Below, one piece after another: positions 37,367 to 51,769 of a DNA stretch of 64,000 nucleotides. The DNA comes from Calliopsis andreniformis (Eukaryota; Arthropoda; Insecta; Hymenoptera; Andrenidae). The notes beneath the pieces were generated by a model. That model was not told the origin of the DNA. It saw only the letters and a program-made list of their open reading frames with translations, and ran no database searches. Location of the stretch: positions 1,054,001-1,118,000 of the forward strand of contig NW_027480480.1 in NCBI RefSeq assembly GCF_051401765.1. Direction: 5' to 3'. Numbering within the stretch: position 1 is the stretch's first letter; every line of letters begins with the position of its first letter. The translations under genes and the position numbers were made by a program.

Positions 37367-38993
37367 TTGAGGATTGGGGATTGAGGATTGAACGTTCAGT
37401 ATTCAGGATAGAAGATTGAGAATTGAATATTAAGGATTGAACGTTGAGGACTGAGCGTTCAGGGTTGAGTGATGAGAATTGATGATTGTGTATAGAGATT
37501 TGAAGATTGCAGATTGAGTATTGAGTATCGAAAACTGTGAATTGAGGATATTCTATTGGGGATTGAGGATTGACAACTGATTGTTGAGGACTGAGGGCTG
37601 AAGATTGACGATGCAGGATTGAGGATTCAGAATTGAGGTTTGAGGACTGAGGATTGAGGATTGAGGATTGAAGATTGAGGATTGGGGATTGAGGATTGAC
37701 GATTGAGGATTGAGTATTGAGGATTGAGAATTGAGGATTGATTATTGAAGGTTGAGTATTGAGGATTGAAGACTGAGGATTGAGGATTGAGGATTGAGGA
37801 TTGAGGATGAGGGCTGAGGGTTGAGGATTGTGGTTTGAGGACTGAGGACTGAGGATTGAGGATTGAGAATTGAGGATTGAGGATTGAGGATTGAAGATTG
37901 AGGATAGGGTATTGAGGATTGAAGGATGAGGATTGAGGATTGAGGATTGAGGATTGAGGATTGAAGATTGATGATGGAAGATTCAGGATTGAGTATTGAA
38001 TATTGAGTATTGAGGATTGAAGATTGAGGATTGAGGATTGAGTGTTGACGATTGAGGACGAGGACTGACGGTTGAGGATTGAGGTTTGAGGGTTGTGGAT
38101 TGAGGATTGAGGACTGAGGGTTGAGGATTGATGATTGAACATTGAGGATTGAAGATTGTGGACTGGGGATTGAGGATTGAAGATTGAGGATTAAGGATTG
38201 AGGATTGGGGATTGAGGATCTAGGATTGGAGATTGGTTATTGAGGATTGAAGATTGAGGATTGAGGATTGAGGATTGAGAATTGAGAATTGAGGATGAGG
38301 AATGAGGTTTGAGGATTGAGGTTTGAGGATTGAGGTTTGAGGAACGGGGATTGAGGATTGAGGATTGAGGACTGAGGAATGACGATTGAGTATTGAAGAT
38401 TGAGGATTGATTACTGATGATTGAGGATTGAGGATTGAGGATTGAGGATTGAGGATTGAAGGATCAGTATTGAGGATTGAAGATTGAGAATTGAGGATTG
38501 AGGATTGAACATTGAGGACTGAGAGTTCAGGGTTGAGTGATGAGAATTGATGTTTGTGGATAGAGATTTGAAGATTGCAGGCTGAGTATTGAGTATTGAA
38601 ACCTGTGAATTGAGGATATTCTATTGAGGATTGAGGATTCACAACTGACTGTTGAGGTCTGAGGGCTGAAGATTGAGGGTTCAGGATTGTGGATTCATTA
38701 TTGAGGTTTGAGGACTGAGGATTGAGTATTGAGGATTGAGGGTTGAGGATTGAGGATTGAGGACTGAAGGTTGAGGATTGCGTATTGAGGATAGAACATT
38801 GAGGATTCAGGATTGAGTATTGAGGATTGAGGATTGAGGATTGAAGATTGAATATTGATTATTGAAGATTGAGGATCGAGGATTGGGGGTTGTGGATTGA
38901 GGACGAGGACTGACGGTTGAGTATTGATGTTTGAGGTCTGAGGATTGAGGATTGAGGATCGAGAATTGAGGATTGAGGATTGAGGATTGAAGA
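37367..38993 (+). repeat. 1.6/1.9-kb tandem duplication, copy 2
   Basis: This is the shorter copy, lacking the 245-bp interval with gactgtgtattggg seen at 35.8 kb. It keeps the rare ggatcagtattgagg (38,461) and cacaactgactgttg (38,640) variants of copy 1. A further partial copy of the 36.2-36.5 kb portion follows from about 39,020. Confidence 0.85.
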
Positions 38994-41384
38994 TTGAGGA
39001 TTGGGTGTTGAGGATTGAAGACTGAGGATTGAGGATTGAGAATTGAGGATTGAGGACTGAGGATTGAAGATTGAGGATAGGGTATTGAGGATTGAAGGAT
39101 GAGGATTGAGGATTGAGGATTGAGGATTGAGGATTGAAGATTGATGATGGAAGATTCAGAATTGAGTATTGAATATTGAGTATTGAGGATTGAAGATTGA
39201 GGATTGAGGATTGAGTGTTGACGATTGAGGACGAGGACTGACGGTTGAGGATTGAGGTTTGAGGGTTGTGGATTGAGGATTGAGGACTGAGGATTGAGGA
39301 TTGATGATTGAACATTGAGGATTGAAGATTGTGTACTGGGGATTGAGGATTGAAGATTGAGGATTAAGGATTGAGGATTGGGGATTGAGGATCTAGGATT
39401 GGAGATTGGTTATTGAGGATTGAAGATTGAGTATTGAGGATTGACAATTGAGGATTGAGGATTGAGGATTGAAGGTTGCATATTGATGAATGAAGATTGA
39501 GGGTTGAGGATTGAGGGTTGTGTATTCAGGACGAGGACTGAGGGTTGAATACTGATGATTGAGGTCTGAGGATTGAGCATTGAGAATTGAGAGTTGAGGA
39601 TTGAGAATTGAAGATTGAGGATTGGGTATTGAGGATTGAAGAATGAGGATTGAGGATTGGGGATTGAGGATTGAGGATTGCAGATTGAGTATTGAGGATT
39701 GAAGATTGAGAATTGAGAATTGAGGATTGAGGATTGAGGATTGAGGATTGAGGATTGAGGATTGAAGATTTAGTATTGAGTATTGAAGATTAAGGGCTGA
39801 GCATTGAGGATTGAGGATTGAGAATTGAGGATTGAGGATTGAGGACTGAGGATAGAAGACTGAGGATTGGGTATTGAGGATTGAAGAATGAGGATTGAGG
39901 ATTGAGGATTGAGGATTGAGGATTGAGGATTGAAGACTGAGTATTGAGGATTGCAGATTGAGGATTGAGGACTGAGGATTGAGGATTGAGGATTGCGGAT
40001 TGAGGACGAGGACTGACGGTTGAGTATTGATGTTTGACGTCTGAGGATTGAGGATTGAGGATTGAGAATTGAGGATTGAGTATTGAGGATTGAGGACTGA
40101 GGATTGAGGATTGAGGATTGAGCATTGAGGATTGAACATTGAGGACTGGGGATTGAGGGTTAAGGATTGAGGATTGGGGATTGAGGATCTAGGATTGGAG
40201 ATTGATTATTGAGGATTGAAGATTGAGGATTGAGGCTTGAGGATTGAGGATTGAGAATTGAGGATGAGGACTCAGGTTTGAGGATTGAGGTTTGAGGAAC
40301 GAGGATAGAGGATTGAGGATTGAGGACTGAGGAATGACGATTGAGTACTGAAGATTGAGGATGGATTACTGAGGATTGAGGATTGAGGATTGAGGATTGA
40401 GGACTGAAGGTTGAGGATTGCGTATTGAGGATAGAACATTGAGGATTGAGGATTGAGAATTGAGTATTGAGAATTGAGGATTGAGGATCGAGGATTGAAG
40501 ATTGAGGATTGGGTATTGAGGATTGAAGAATGAGGATTGAGGATTGAGGATTGAGGATTGAGGATTGAAGATTGAGGATTGAAGATTGAGGATGGAGTAT
40601 TGAATATTGAGTATTGAGGATTGAAGATTGAGGATTGAGGATTGAGTGTTGACGATTGAGGACGAGGACTGACGGTTGAGGATTGAGGTTTGAGGGTTGA
40701 GGATTGAGGATTGAGGACTGAGGATTGAGGATTGAGGATTGAGCATTGAGGATTGAAGATTGAGGACTGGGGATTGAGGATTGTAGATTGAGGATTAAGG
40801 ATTGAGGATTGGGGATTGAGGATCTAGGATTGGAGATTGATTATTGAGGATTGAAGATTGAGGATTGAGTGTTGAGTATTGAGAATTGAGAATTGAGGAT
40901 GAGGACTGAGGTTTGAGGATTGAGGTTTGAGGAACGAGGATAGAGGATTGAGGATTGATGATTGAGGATTGAAGATTGAGTATTGAGAATTGAAGATTGA
41001 GCATTGAAGGTTGAGGATTGAGGATTGAGGACTGAAGGTTGAGGATTGCGTATTGAGGATAGAACATTGAGGATTGAGGATTGAGTAACGAGGATTGAGG
41101 ATTGAGGATTGAAGATTGAATATTGATGATTGAAGATTGAGGATCGAGGACTGAGTGTTGTGGATTGAGGACGAGGACTGAGGGTTGAGTATTGATGTTT
41201 GAGGTCTGAGGATTGAGGATTGAGGATTGAGGATTGAGGATTGAGGATTGAGGATTGAAGATTGAGGATTGGGTGTTGAGGATTGAAAAATGAGGAATGA
41301 AGATTGAGGATTGATGATTGAGGATTGAAGATTGAGTATTGAGGATTGAAGATTGAGAATTGAGGATTGAGGATTGAACATTGA
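38994..41384 (+). repeat. Family B mosaic leading to the landmark cassettes
   Basis: It contains a partial third copy of the 36.2-36.5 kb wording at 39.02-39.33 kb, and gaacattgaggactgggg near 40,135, which recurs near 42,312, 44,428 and 59,827. The 40,824-41,384 part recurs at 61,113-61,673 with a constant offset of 20,289 bp. Confidence 0.72.
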
Positions 41385-42161
41385 GGACTGAGAGTTCAGG
41401 GTTGAGTGATGAGAATTGATGTTTGTGGATAGAGATTTGAAGATGGCAGATTGAGAATTGAGTACTGAAAACTGTGAATTGAGGATATTCTATTGGGGAT
41501 TGAGGATTGAAGATTGCAGATTGAGTATTGAGGATTGAAGATTGCGGATTGAGGATTGAGGATTGAGGATTGAGGATTGAAGATTGAGAATTGAGGATTG
41601 AAGACTGACGATTGAGGATTGGGGATTGAGGATTGAGGATTGAGGATTGAAGATTGAGTATTGAGGATTGAGGATTGAGGATTGAGGATTGAGGATTGAA
41701 TGTTCAGTATTGAGGATTGAAGATTGAGAATTGAGGATTGAAGATTGCAGATTGAGTATTGAGGATTGAAGATTGAGGATTGAGAATTGAGGATTGAGGA
41801 TTGAGGATTGAAGATTGAGTATTGAGGATTGAAGACTGACGATTGAGGATTGAGGATTGAGTATTGAGGATTAAGGATTGAAGATTGAGTATTGAGGATT
41901 GAAAATTGAGGATTGAGGATTGAGGATGGAGGATTGAAGATTGAGTATTGATGATTGAAGATTGAGGATCGAGGATTGAGGATTGAGGATTGAAGATTGA
42001 GGATTGGGGACTGAGTGTTGAGGGTTGAATGATGAGAATTGATGTTTGTGGATAGAGATTTGAAGATTGCAGGTTGAGTATTGAGTATTGAAAACTGTGA
42101 ATTGATGATAGACTATTGAGGATTGAGAATTGACAACTGATTGTTGAGGACTGAGGTCTGA
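41385..42161 (+). repeat. Paired landmark cassette 1
   Basis: Each cassette has a left core that starts ggactgagagttcagggttg, includes gagtgatgagaattgatgt, gatggcagattg and gtactgaaaactg, and reaches the ggatattct tag exactly 98 bp later (here 41385 to 41483). A right core follows, with gcaggttgag and gatgatagactattg (here 42104). The tag-to-right-core distance is 621 bp, the shortest of the nine. Confidence 0.88.
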
Positions 42162-43153
42162 AGGTTGAGGATTGAGGATTGAGGATTGAGGATTGAGGAT
42201 TGAAGACTGAGGATTGAGGATTGAGGATTGAGGATTGAGGATTGAGAATTGAGGATTGAGTATTGAGGATTGAGGACTGAGGATTGAGGATTGAGGATTG
42301 AGCATTGAGGATTGAACATTGAGGACTGGGGATTGAGGATTGAAGATTGAGGGTTAAGGATTGAGGATTGGGGATTGAGGATTGAGGATTGAGGATTGAG
42401 AATTGAGGATTGAAGATTGAGGATTGAGGATTGAGGACTGAAGGTTGAGGATTGCGTATTGAGGATAGAACATTGAGGATTGAGGATTGAGAATTGAGGA
42501 TTGAGAATTGAGGATTGAGGATCGAGGATTGAAGATTGAGGATTGGGTATTGAGGATTGAAGAATGAGGATTGAGGATTGAGGATTGAGGATTGAGGATT
42601 GAAGATTGAGGATTGAAGATTGAGGATGGAGTATTGAATATTGAGTATTGAGGATTGAAGATTGAGGATTGAGGATTGAGTGTTGACGATTGAGGACGAG
42701 GACTGACGGTTGAGGATTGAGCTTTGAGGGTTGAGGATTGAGGATTGAGGACTGAGGATTGAGGATTGAGGATTGAGCAATGAGAATTGAAGATTGAGGA
42801 CTGGGGATTGAGGATTGTAGATTGAGGATTAAGGATTGAGGATTGGGGATTGAGGATCTAGGATTGGAGATTGATTATTGAGGATTGAAGATTGAGGATT
42901 GAGTGTTGAGTATTGAGAATTGAGAATTGAGGATGAGGACTGAGGTTTGAGGATTGAGGTTTGAGGAACGAGGATAGAGGATTGAGGATTGATGATTGAG
43001 GATTGAAGATTGAGTATTGAGAATTGAAGATTGAGCATTGGGTGTTGAGGATTGAAGAATGAGCAATGAAGATTGAGGATTGATGATTGAGGATTGAAGA
43101 TAGAGTATTGAGGATTGAAGATTGAGAATTGAGGATTGAGGATTGAACATTGA

Positions 43154-44056
43154 GGACTGAGAGTTCAGGGTTGAGTGATGAGAATTGATGTTTGTGGATA
43201 GAGATTTGAAGATGGCAGATTGAGAATTGAGTACTGAAAACTGTGAATTGAGGATATTCTATTGGGGATTGAGGATTGACAACTGATTGTTGAGGACTGA
43301 GGGCTGAAGATTGAGGATGCAGGATTGAGGATTCAGAATTGAGGTTTGAGGACTGAGGATTGAGGATTGGAGAATGAGGATTGAGGATTGAGGATTGTGG
43401 ATTGAAGATTGCAGATTGAGTATTGAGGATTGAAGATTGCGGATTGAGGATTGAGGATTGAGGATTGAGGATTGAAGATTGAGAATTGAGGATTGAAGAC
43501 TGACGATTGAGGATTGGGGATTGAGGATTGAGGATTGAGGATTGAAGATTGAGTATTGAGGATTGAGGATTGAGGATTGAGGATTGAGGATTGAATGTTC
43601 AATATTGAGGATTGAAGATTGAGAATTGAGGATTGAAGATTGCAGATTGAGTATTGAGGATTGAAGATTGAGGATTGAGAATTGAGGATTGAGGATTGAG
43701 GATTGAAGATTGAGTATTGAGGATTGAAGACTGACGATTGAGGATTGAGGATTGAGGATTGAGGATTAAGGATTGAAGATTGAGTATTGAGGATTGAAAA
43801 TTGAGGATTGAGGATTGAGGATGGAGGATTGAAGATTGAGTATTGATGATTGAAGATTGAGGATCGAGGATTGAGGATTGAGGATTGAAGATTGAGGATT
43901 GGGGACTGAGTGTTGAGGGTTGAATGATGAGAATTGATGTTTGTGGATAGAGATTTGAAGATTGCAGGTTGAGTATTGAGTATTGAAAACTGTGAATTGA
44001 TGATAGACTATTGAGGATTGAGAATTGACAACTGATTGTTGAGGACTGAGGTCTGA
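43154..44056 (+). repeat. Paired landmark cassette 2
   Basis: Left core 43154, tag 43252 (98 bp on), right core 43999; internal distance 747 bp. The tag lies 1,769 bp after that of cassette 1. Confidence 0.88.
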
Positions 44057-45431
44057 AGGTTGAGGATTGAGGATTGAGGATTGAGGATTGAGGATTGAAG
44101 ACTGAGGATTGAGGATTGAGGATTGAGGATTGAGGATTGAGGACTGAGGATAGAAGACTGAGGATTGGGTATTGAGGATTGAAGAATGAGGATTGAGGAT
44201 TGAGGATTGAGGATTGAGGATTGCGGATTGAAGACTGAGTATTGAGGATTGAAGATTGAGGATTGAGGACTGAGGATTGAGGATTGAGGATTGAGGATTG
44301 AGGACGAGGACTGACGGTTGAGTATTGATGTTTGAGGTCTGAGGATTGAGGATTGAGGATTGAGAATTGAGGATTGAGTATTGAGGATTGAGGACTGAGG
44401 ATTGAGGATTGAGGATTGAGCATTGAGGATTGAACATTGAGGACTGGGGATTGAGGATTGAAGATTGAGGGTTAAGGATTGAGGATTGGGGATTGAGGAT
44501 CTAGGATTGGAGATTGATTATTGAGGATTGAAGATTGAGGATTGAGGGTTGAGGATTGAGGATTGAGAACTGAGGATGAGGACTCAGGTTTGAGGATTGA
44601 GGTTTGAGGAACGAGGATAGAGGATTGAGGATTGAGGACTGAGGAATGACGACTGAGTATTGAAGATTGAGGATCGATTACTGAGGATTGAGGATTGAGG
44701 ATTGAGGATTGAGGACTGAAGGTTGAGGATTGCGTATTGAGGATAGAACATTGAGGATTGAGGATTGAGAATTGAGGATTGAGAATTGAGGATTGAGGAT
44801 CGAGGATTGAAGATTGAGGATTGGGTATTGAGGATTGAAGAATGAGGATTGAGGATTGAGGATTGAGGATTGAGGATTGAAGATTGAGGATTGAAGATTG
44901 AGGATGGAGTATTGAATATTGAGTATTGAGGATTGAAGATTGAGGATTGAGGATTGAGTGTTGACGATTGAGGACGAGGACTGACGGTTGAGGATTGAGC
45001 TTTGAGGGTTGAGGATTGAGGATTGAGGACTGAGGATTGAGGATTGAGGATTGAGCAATGAGAATTGAAGATTGAGGACTGGGGATTGAGGATTGTAGAT
45101 TGAGGATTAAGGATTGAGGATTGGGGATTGAGGATCTAGGATTGGAGATTGATTATTGAGGATTGAAGGTTGAGGATTGAGTGTTGAGTATTGAGAATTG
45201 AGAATTGAGGATGAGGACTGAGGTTTGAGGATTGAGGTTTGAGGAACGAGGATAGAGGATTGAGGATTGATGATTGAGGATTGAAGATTGAGTATTGAGA
45301 ATTGAAGATTGAGCATTGGGTGTTGAGGATTGAAGAATGAGCAATGAAGATTGAGGATTGATGATTGAGGATTGAAGATTGAGTATTGAGGATTGAAGAT
45401 TGAGAATTGAGGATTGAGGATTGAACATTGA

Positions 45432-46236
45432 GGACTGAGAGTTCAGGGTTGAGTGATGAGAATTGATGTTTGTGGATAGAGATTTGAAGATGGCAGATTG
45501 AGAATTGAGTACTGAAAACTGTGAATTGAGGATATTCTATTGGGGATTGAGGATTGACAACTGATTGTTGAGGACTGAGGGCTGAAGATTGAGGATGCAG
45601 GATTGAGGATTCAGAATTGAGGTTTGAGGACTGAGGATTGAGGATTGGAGAATGAGGATTGAGGATTGAGGATTGTGGATTGAAGATTGCAGATTGAGTA
45701 TTGAGGATTGAAGATTGCGGATTGAGGATTGAGGATTGAGGATTGAGGATTGAAGATTGAGAATTGAGGATTGAAGACTGACGATTGAGGATTGGGGATT
45801 GAGGATTGAGGATTGAGGATTGAAGATTGAGTATTGAGGATTGAGGATTGAGGATTGAGGATTGAGGATTGAGGATTGAGGATTGAAGATTGAGTATTGA
45901 GGATTGAAGACTGACGATTGAGGATTGAGGATTGAGGATTGAGGATTAAGGATTGAAGATTGAGTATTGAGGATTGAAAATTGAGGATTGAGGATTGAGG
46001 ATGGAGGATTGAAGATTGAGTATTGATGATTGAAGATTGAGGATCGAGGATTGAGGATTGAGGATTGAAGATTGAGGATTGGGGACTGAGTGTTGAGGGT
46101 TGAATGATGAGAATTGATGTTTGTGGATAGAGATTTGAAGATTGCAGGTTGAGTATTGAGTATTGAAAACTGTGAATTGATGATAGACTATTGAGGATTG
46201 AGAATTGACAACTGATTGTTGAGGACTGAGGTTTGA
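45432..46236 (+). repeat. Paired landmark cassette 3
   Basis: Left core 45432, tag 45530, right core 46179; internal distance 649 bp, 98 bp shorter than cassette 2 (14 heptamers). It is part of the segment repeated 8,617 bp downstream as cassette 7. Confidence 0.88.
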
Positions 46237-48170
46237 AGATTGAGGATTGAGGATTGAGGATTGAGGATTGAGGATTGAAGACTGAGTATTGAGGATTGAA
46301 GATAGAGGATTGAGGACTGACGATTGAGGATTGAGGATTGAGGATTGAGGATTGAAGATTTAGTATTGAGTATTGAAGATTAAGGGTTGAGGATTGAGGA
46401 TTGAGGATTGAGAATTGTAGATTGAGGATTGGGGATTGAGGATTGACGAATGAGGATTGAGTATTGAGGATTGAGAATTGAGGATTGATTATTGAAGGTT
46501 GAGTATTGAGGATTGAAGATTGAGGATTGAGGATTGAGGATTGAGGAATGAGGATGAGGGCTGAGGGTTGAGGATTGAGGTTTGAGGACTGAGGACTGAG
46601 GATTGAGGGTTGAGGATTGCGTATTGAGTATAGAACATTGAGGATTGAGTATTGAGGATTGAGGATTGAGGATTGAAGTTTGAATATTGACGATTGAAGA
46701 TTGAAGATCGAGGATTGAGAGTTGTGGACTGAGGACGAGGACTGAGGGTTGAGTATTGATGTTTGAGGTCTGAGGATTGAGGATTGAGGATTGAGAATTG
46801 AGAATTGAGGATTGAGGATTGAGCATTGAGGATTGAAGATTGAGGACTGGGGATTGAGGATTGAAGATTGAGTATTAAGGATTGAGGATTGGGGATTGAG
46901 GATCTAGGATTGGAGATTGATTATTGAGGATTGAAGGTTGAGGATTGAGGATTGAGCTTAGAGGACTGAGGACTGAGGATTGAGGATTGAGAATTGAAGA
47001 TTGAGGATTGACGATTGAAGATTGAGGATTGGGTATTGAGGATCGAAGAATGAGGATTGAGGATTGAGGATTGAGGATTGAGGATTGAAGATTGAGTATT
47101 GAAGATTGAGGATTGAGTATTGAATATTGAGTATTGAGGATTAAATATTCAGGATTGAGGATTGTGTGTTGACGATTGAGGACGAGGACTGACGGTTGAG
47201 GGTTGAGGTTTGAGGGTTGAGGATTGAGGATTGAGGACTGAGGATTGAGGATCGAGGATTGAGCATTGAGGATTGAAGATTGAGGACTGGGGATTGAGGA
47301 TTGAAGATTGAGTATTAAGGATTGAGGATTGGGGATTGAGGATCTAGGATTGGAGATTGATTATTGAGGATTGAAGGTTGAGGATTGAGGATTGAGTGAT
47401 GAGAATTGAGAATTGAGAATTGAGAATGAGGACTGAGGTTTGAGGATTGAGGTTTGAGGAACGAGGATTGAGGATTGAGGATTGAGGACTGAGGAATGAC
47501 GATTGAGTATTGAAGATTGATGATTGATTACTGAGGATTGAGGATTGAGGATTGAGGATTGAGGATTGAGGATTGAGGATTGAGGATTGAGGATTGAGGA
47601 TTGAGGATTGAGGATTGAAGACTGTGGATTGGGTATTGAGGATTGAAGAATGAGGATTGAGGATTGAGGATTGAAGATTGATGATTGGGTGTTGAGGATT
47701 GAAGAGTGAGGATTGAGTATTGAGGATTGAGGATTGAGGATTGAAGATTGAATATTGATGATTGAAGATTGAGGATCGAGGATTGAGTGTTGTGGATTGA
47801 GGACGAGGACTGATGGTCGAGTATTGATGTTTGAGGTCTGAGGATTGAGGATTGAGGATTGAGAATTGAGAATTGAGGACTGAGGATTGAAGATTGATGA
47901 TTGGGTGTTGAGGATTGAAGAATGAGGATTGAGGATTGAGGATCGAGTATTGAGGATTGAAGATTGAGTATTGAGGATTGAAGATTGAGGATTGAGGATT
48001 GAGGATTGAGGATTGAGTATTGAGGATTGCTGATAGAAGATTGAGGATTGGGTATTGCGGATTGAACATTGAGGATTGAGGATGGAGGATTGAAGATTGA
48101 TGATTGAGGATTGAAGATTGAGTATTGAGGATTGAAGATTGAGAATTGAGGATTGAGGATTGAACATTGA

Positions 48171-49073
48171 GGACTGAGAGTTCAGGGTTGAGTGATGAGA
48201 ATTGATGTTTGTGGATAGAGATTTGAAGATGGCAGATTGAGTATTGAGTACTGAAAACTGTGAATTGAGGATATTCTACTGGGGATTGAGGATTGACAAC
48301 TGATTGTTGAGGACTGAGTGCTGAAGATTGAGGATGCAGGATTGAGGATTCAGAATTGAGGTTTGAGGACTGAGGATTGAGGATTGGAGAATGAGGATTG
48401 AGGATTGAGGAATGAGGATTGAAGATTGCAGATTGAGTATTGAGGATTGAAGATTGCGGATTGAGGATTGAGGATTGAGGATTGAGGATTGAAGATTGAG
48501 AATTGAGGATTGAAGACTGACGATTGAGGATTGGGGATTGAGGATTGAGGATTGAGGATTGAAGATTGAGTATTGAGGATTGAGGATTGAGGATTGAGGA
48601 TTGAGGATTGAATGTTCAGTATTGAGGATTGAAGATTGAGAATTGAGGATTGAAGATTGCAGATTGAGTATTGAGGATTGATGATTGAGGATTGAGAATT
48701 GAGGATTGAGGATTGAGGATTGAAGATTGAGTATTGAGGATTGAAGACTGACGATTGAGGATTGAGGATTGAGGATTGAGGATTAAGGATTGAAGATTGA
48801 GTATTGAGGATTGAAAATTGAGGATTGAGGATTGAGGATGGAGGATTGAAGATTGAGTATTGATGATTGAAGATTGAGGATCGAGGATTGAGGATTGAGG
48901 ATTGAAGATTGAGGATTGGGGACTGAGTGTTGAGGGTTGAGTGATGAGAATTGATGTTTGTGGATAGAGATTTGAAGATTGCAGGTTGAGTATTGAGTAT
49001 TGAAAACTGTGAATTGATGATAGACTATTGAGGATTGAGAATTGACAACTGATTGTTGAGGACTGAGGTCTGA
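48171..49073 (+). repeat. Paired landmark cassette 4
   Basis: Left core 48171, tag 48269, right core 49016; internal distance 747 bp. It carries the private variant ttctactgggg at the tag, shared only with cassette 8, its 8,617-bp partner. Confidence 0.9.
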
Positions 49074-50866
49074 AGATTGAGGATTGAGGATTGAGGATTG
49101 AGGATTGAGGATTGAAGACTGAGTATTGAGGATTGAAGATTGAGGATTGAGGACTGACGATTGAGGATTGAGGATTGAGGATTGAGGATTGAAGATTTAG
49201 TATTGAGTATTGAAGATTAAGGGTTGAAGATTGAGGATTGAGGATTGAGAATTGTAGATTGAGGATTGGGGATTGAGGATTGACGAATGAGGATTGAGTA
49301 TTGAGGATTGAGAATTGAGGATTGATTATTGAAGGTTGAGTATTGAGGATTGAAGATTGAGGATTGAGGATTGAGGATTGAGGAATGAGGATGAGGGCTG
49401 AGGGTTGAGGATTGAGGTTTGAGGACTGAGGACTGAGGATTGAGGGTTGAGGATTGCGTATTGAGTATAGAACATTGAGGATTGAGTATTGAGGATTGAG
49501 GATTGAGGATTGAAGTTTGAATATTGACGATTGAAGATTGAGGATCGAGGATTGAGGGTTGTGGACTGAGGACGAGGACTGAGGGTTGAGTATTGATGTT
49601 TGAGGTCTGAGGATTGATGATTGAGGATTGAGAATTGAGAATTGAGGATTGAGGATTGAGGATAGAATATTGAGGATTGGGTGTTGAGGATTGAAGAATG
49701 AGGATTGAGGATTGAGGATTGAGGATTGAGGATTGAGGATTGAGGTTTGAGGACTGAGGATTGATGATTGAGGATTGAGGATTGAGGATGTGGGCTGAGG
49801 GTTGAGGATTGAGGTTAGAGGACTGAGGACTGAGGATTGAGGATTGAGAATTGAAGATTGAGGATTGACGATTGAAGATTGAGGATTGGGTATTGAGGAT
49901 CGAAGAATGAGGATTGAGGATTGAGGATTGAGGACTGAGGATTGAAGATTGAGTATTGAAGATTGAGGATTGAGTATTGAATATTGAGTATTGAGGATTA
50001 AATATTCAGGATTGAGCATTGAGTGTTGACGATTGAGGACGAGGACTGACGGTTGAGGGTTGAGGTTTGAGGGTTGAGGATTGAGGATTGAGGACTGAGG
50101 ATTGAGGATCGAGGATTGAGCATTGAGGATTGAAGATTGAGGACTGGGGATTGAGGATTGAAGATTGAGTAATAAGGATTGAGGATTGGGGATTGAGGAT
50201 CTAGGATTGGAGATTGATTATTGAGGATTGAAGGTTGAGGATTGAGGATTGAGTGATGAGAATTGAGAATTGAGAATTGAGAATGAGGACTGAGGTCTGA
50301 GGATTGAGGTTTGAGGAACGAGGATTGAGGATTGAGGATTGAGGACTGAGGAATGACGATTGAGTATTGAAGATTGATGATTGATTACTGAGGATTGAGG
50401 ATTGAGGATTGAGGATTGAGGATTGAGGATTGAGGATTGAGGATTGAGGATTGAGGATTGAGGATTGAAGACTGTGGATTGGGTATTGAGGATTGAAGAA
50501 TGAGGATTGAGGATTGAGGATTGAAGATTGATGATTGGGTGTTGAGGATTGAAGAATGAGGATTGAGTATTGAGGATTGAGGATTGAGGATTGAAGATTG
50601 AATATTGATGATTGAAGATTGAGGATCGAGGATTGAGGGTTGTGGATTGAGGACGAGGACTGATGGTCGAGTATTGATGTTTGAGGTCTGAGGATTGAGG
50701 ATTGAGGATTGAGAATTGAGGATTGAGGACTGAGGATTGAAGATTGATGATTGGGTGTTAAGGATTGAAGAATGAGGATTGAGGATTGAGGATCGAGTAT
50801 TGAGGATTGAAGATTGAGTATTGAGGACTGAAGATTGAGAATTGAGGATTGAGGATTGAACATTGA

Positions 50867-51769
50867 GGACTGAGAGTTCAGGGTTGAGTGATGAGAATTG
50901 ATGTTTGTGGATAGAGATTTGAAGATGGCAGATTGAGTATTGAGTACTGAAAACTGTGAATTGAGGATATTCTATTGGGGATTGAGGATTGACAACTGAT
51001 TGTTGAGGACTGAGGGCTGAAGATTGAGGATGCAGGATTGAGGATTCAGAATTGAGGTTTGAGGACTGAGGATTGAGGATTGGAGAATGAGGATTGAGGA
51101 TTGAGGATTGAGGATTGAAGATTGCAGATTGAGTATTGAGGATTGAAGATTGCGGATTGAGGATTGAGGATTGAGGATTGAGGATTGAAGATTGAGAATT
51201 GAGGATTGAAGACTGACGATTGAGGATTGGGGATTGAGGATTGAGGATTGAGGATTGAAGATTGAGTATTGAGGATTGAGGATTGAGGATTGAGGATTGA
51301 GGATTGAATGTTCAGTATTGAGGATTGAAGATTGAGAATTGAGGATTGAAGATTGCAGAATGAGTATTGAGGATTGAAGATTGAGGATTGAGAATTGAGG
51401 ATTGAGGATTGAGGATTGAAGATTGAGTATTGAGGATTGAAGACTGACGATTGAGGATTGAGGATTGAGGATTGAGGATTAAGGATTGAAGATTGAGTAT
51501 TGAGGATTGAAAATTGAGGATTGAGGATTGAGGATGGAGGATTGAAGATTGAGTATTGATGATTGAAGATTGAGGATCGAGGATTGAGGATTGAGGATTG
51601 AAGATTGAGGATTGGGGACTGAGTGTTGAGGGTTGAATGATGAGAATTGATGTTTGTGGATAGAGATTTGAAGATTGCAGGTTGAGTATTGAGTATTGAA
51701 AACTGTGAATTGATGATAGACTATTGAGGATTGAGAATTGACAACTGATTGTTGAGGACTGAGGTCTGA
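50867..51769 (+). repeat. Paired landmark cassette 5
   Basis: Left core 50867, tag 50965, right core 51712; internal distance 747 bp. It lies in the middle section between the two 4.8-kb segmental copies. Confidence 0.88.

Larger units (their letters stand above)
45368..50163 (+). repeat. 4.8-kb segment, copy 1 (partner 8,617 bp downstream)
   Basis: The constant offset of 8,617 bp (1,231 heptamers exactly) is confirmed at 45421/54038, 48171/56788, 48978/57595, and 50034/58651. No net length change occurs in about 4.8 kb. It contains cassettes 3 and 4. The right border is at 50,163, where this copy reads gattgagtaataagg and the partner reads gaatgaggattg. The left border near 45,368 lies inside plain repeats and is approximate. 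Confidence 0.9.
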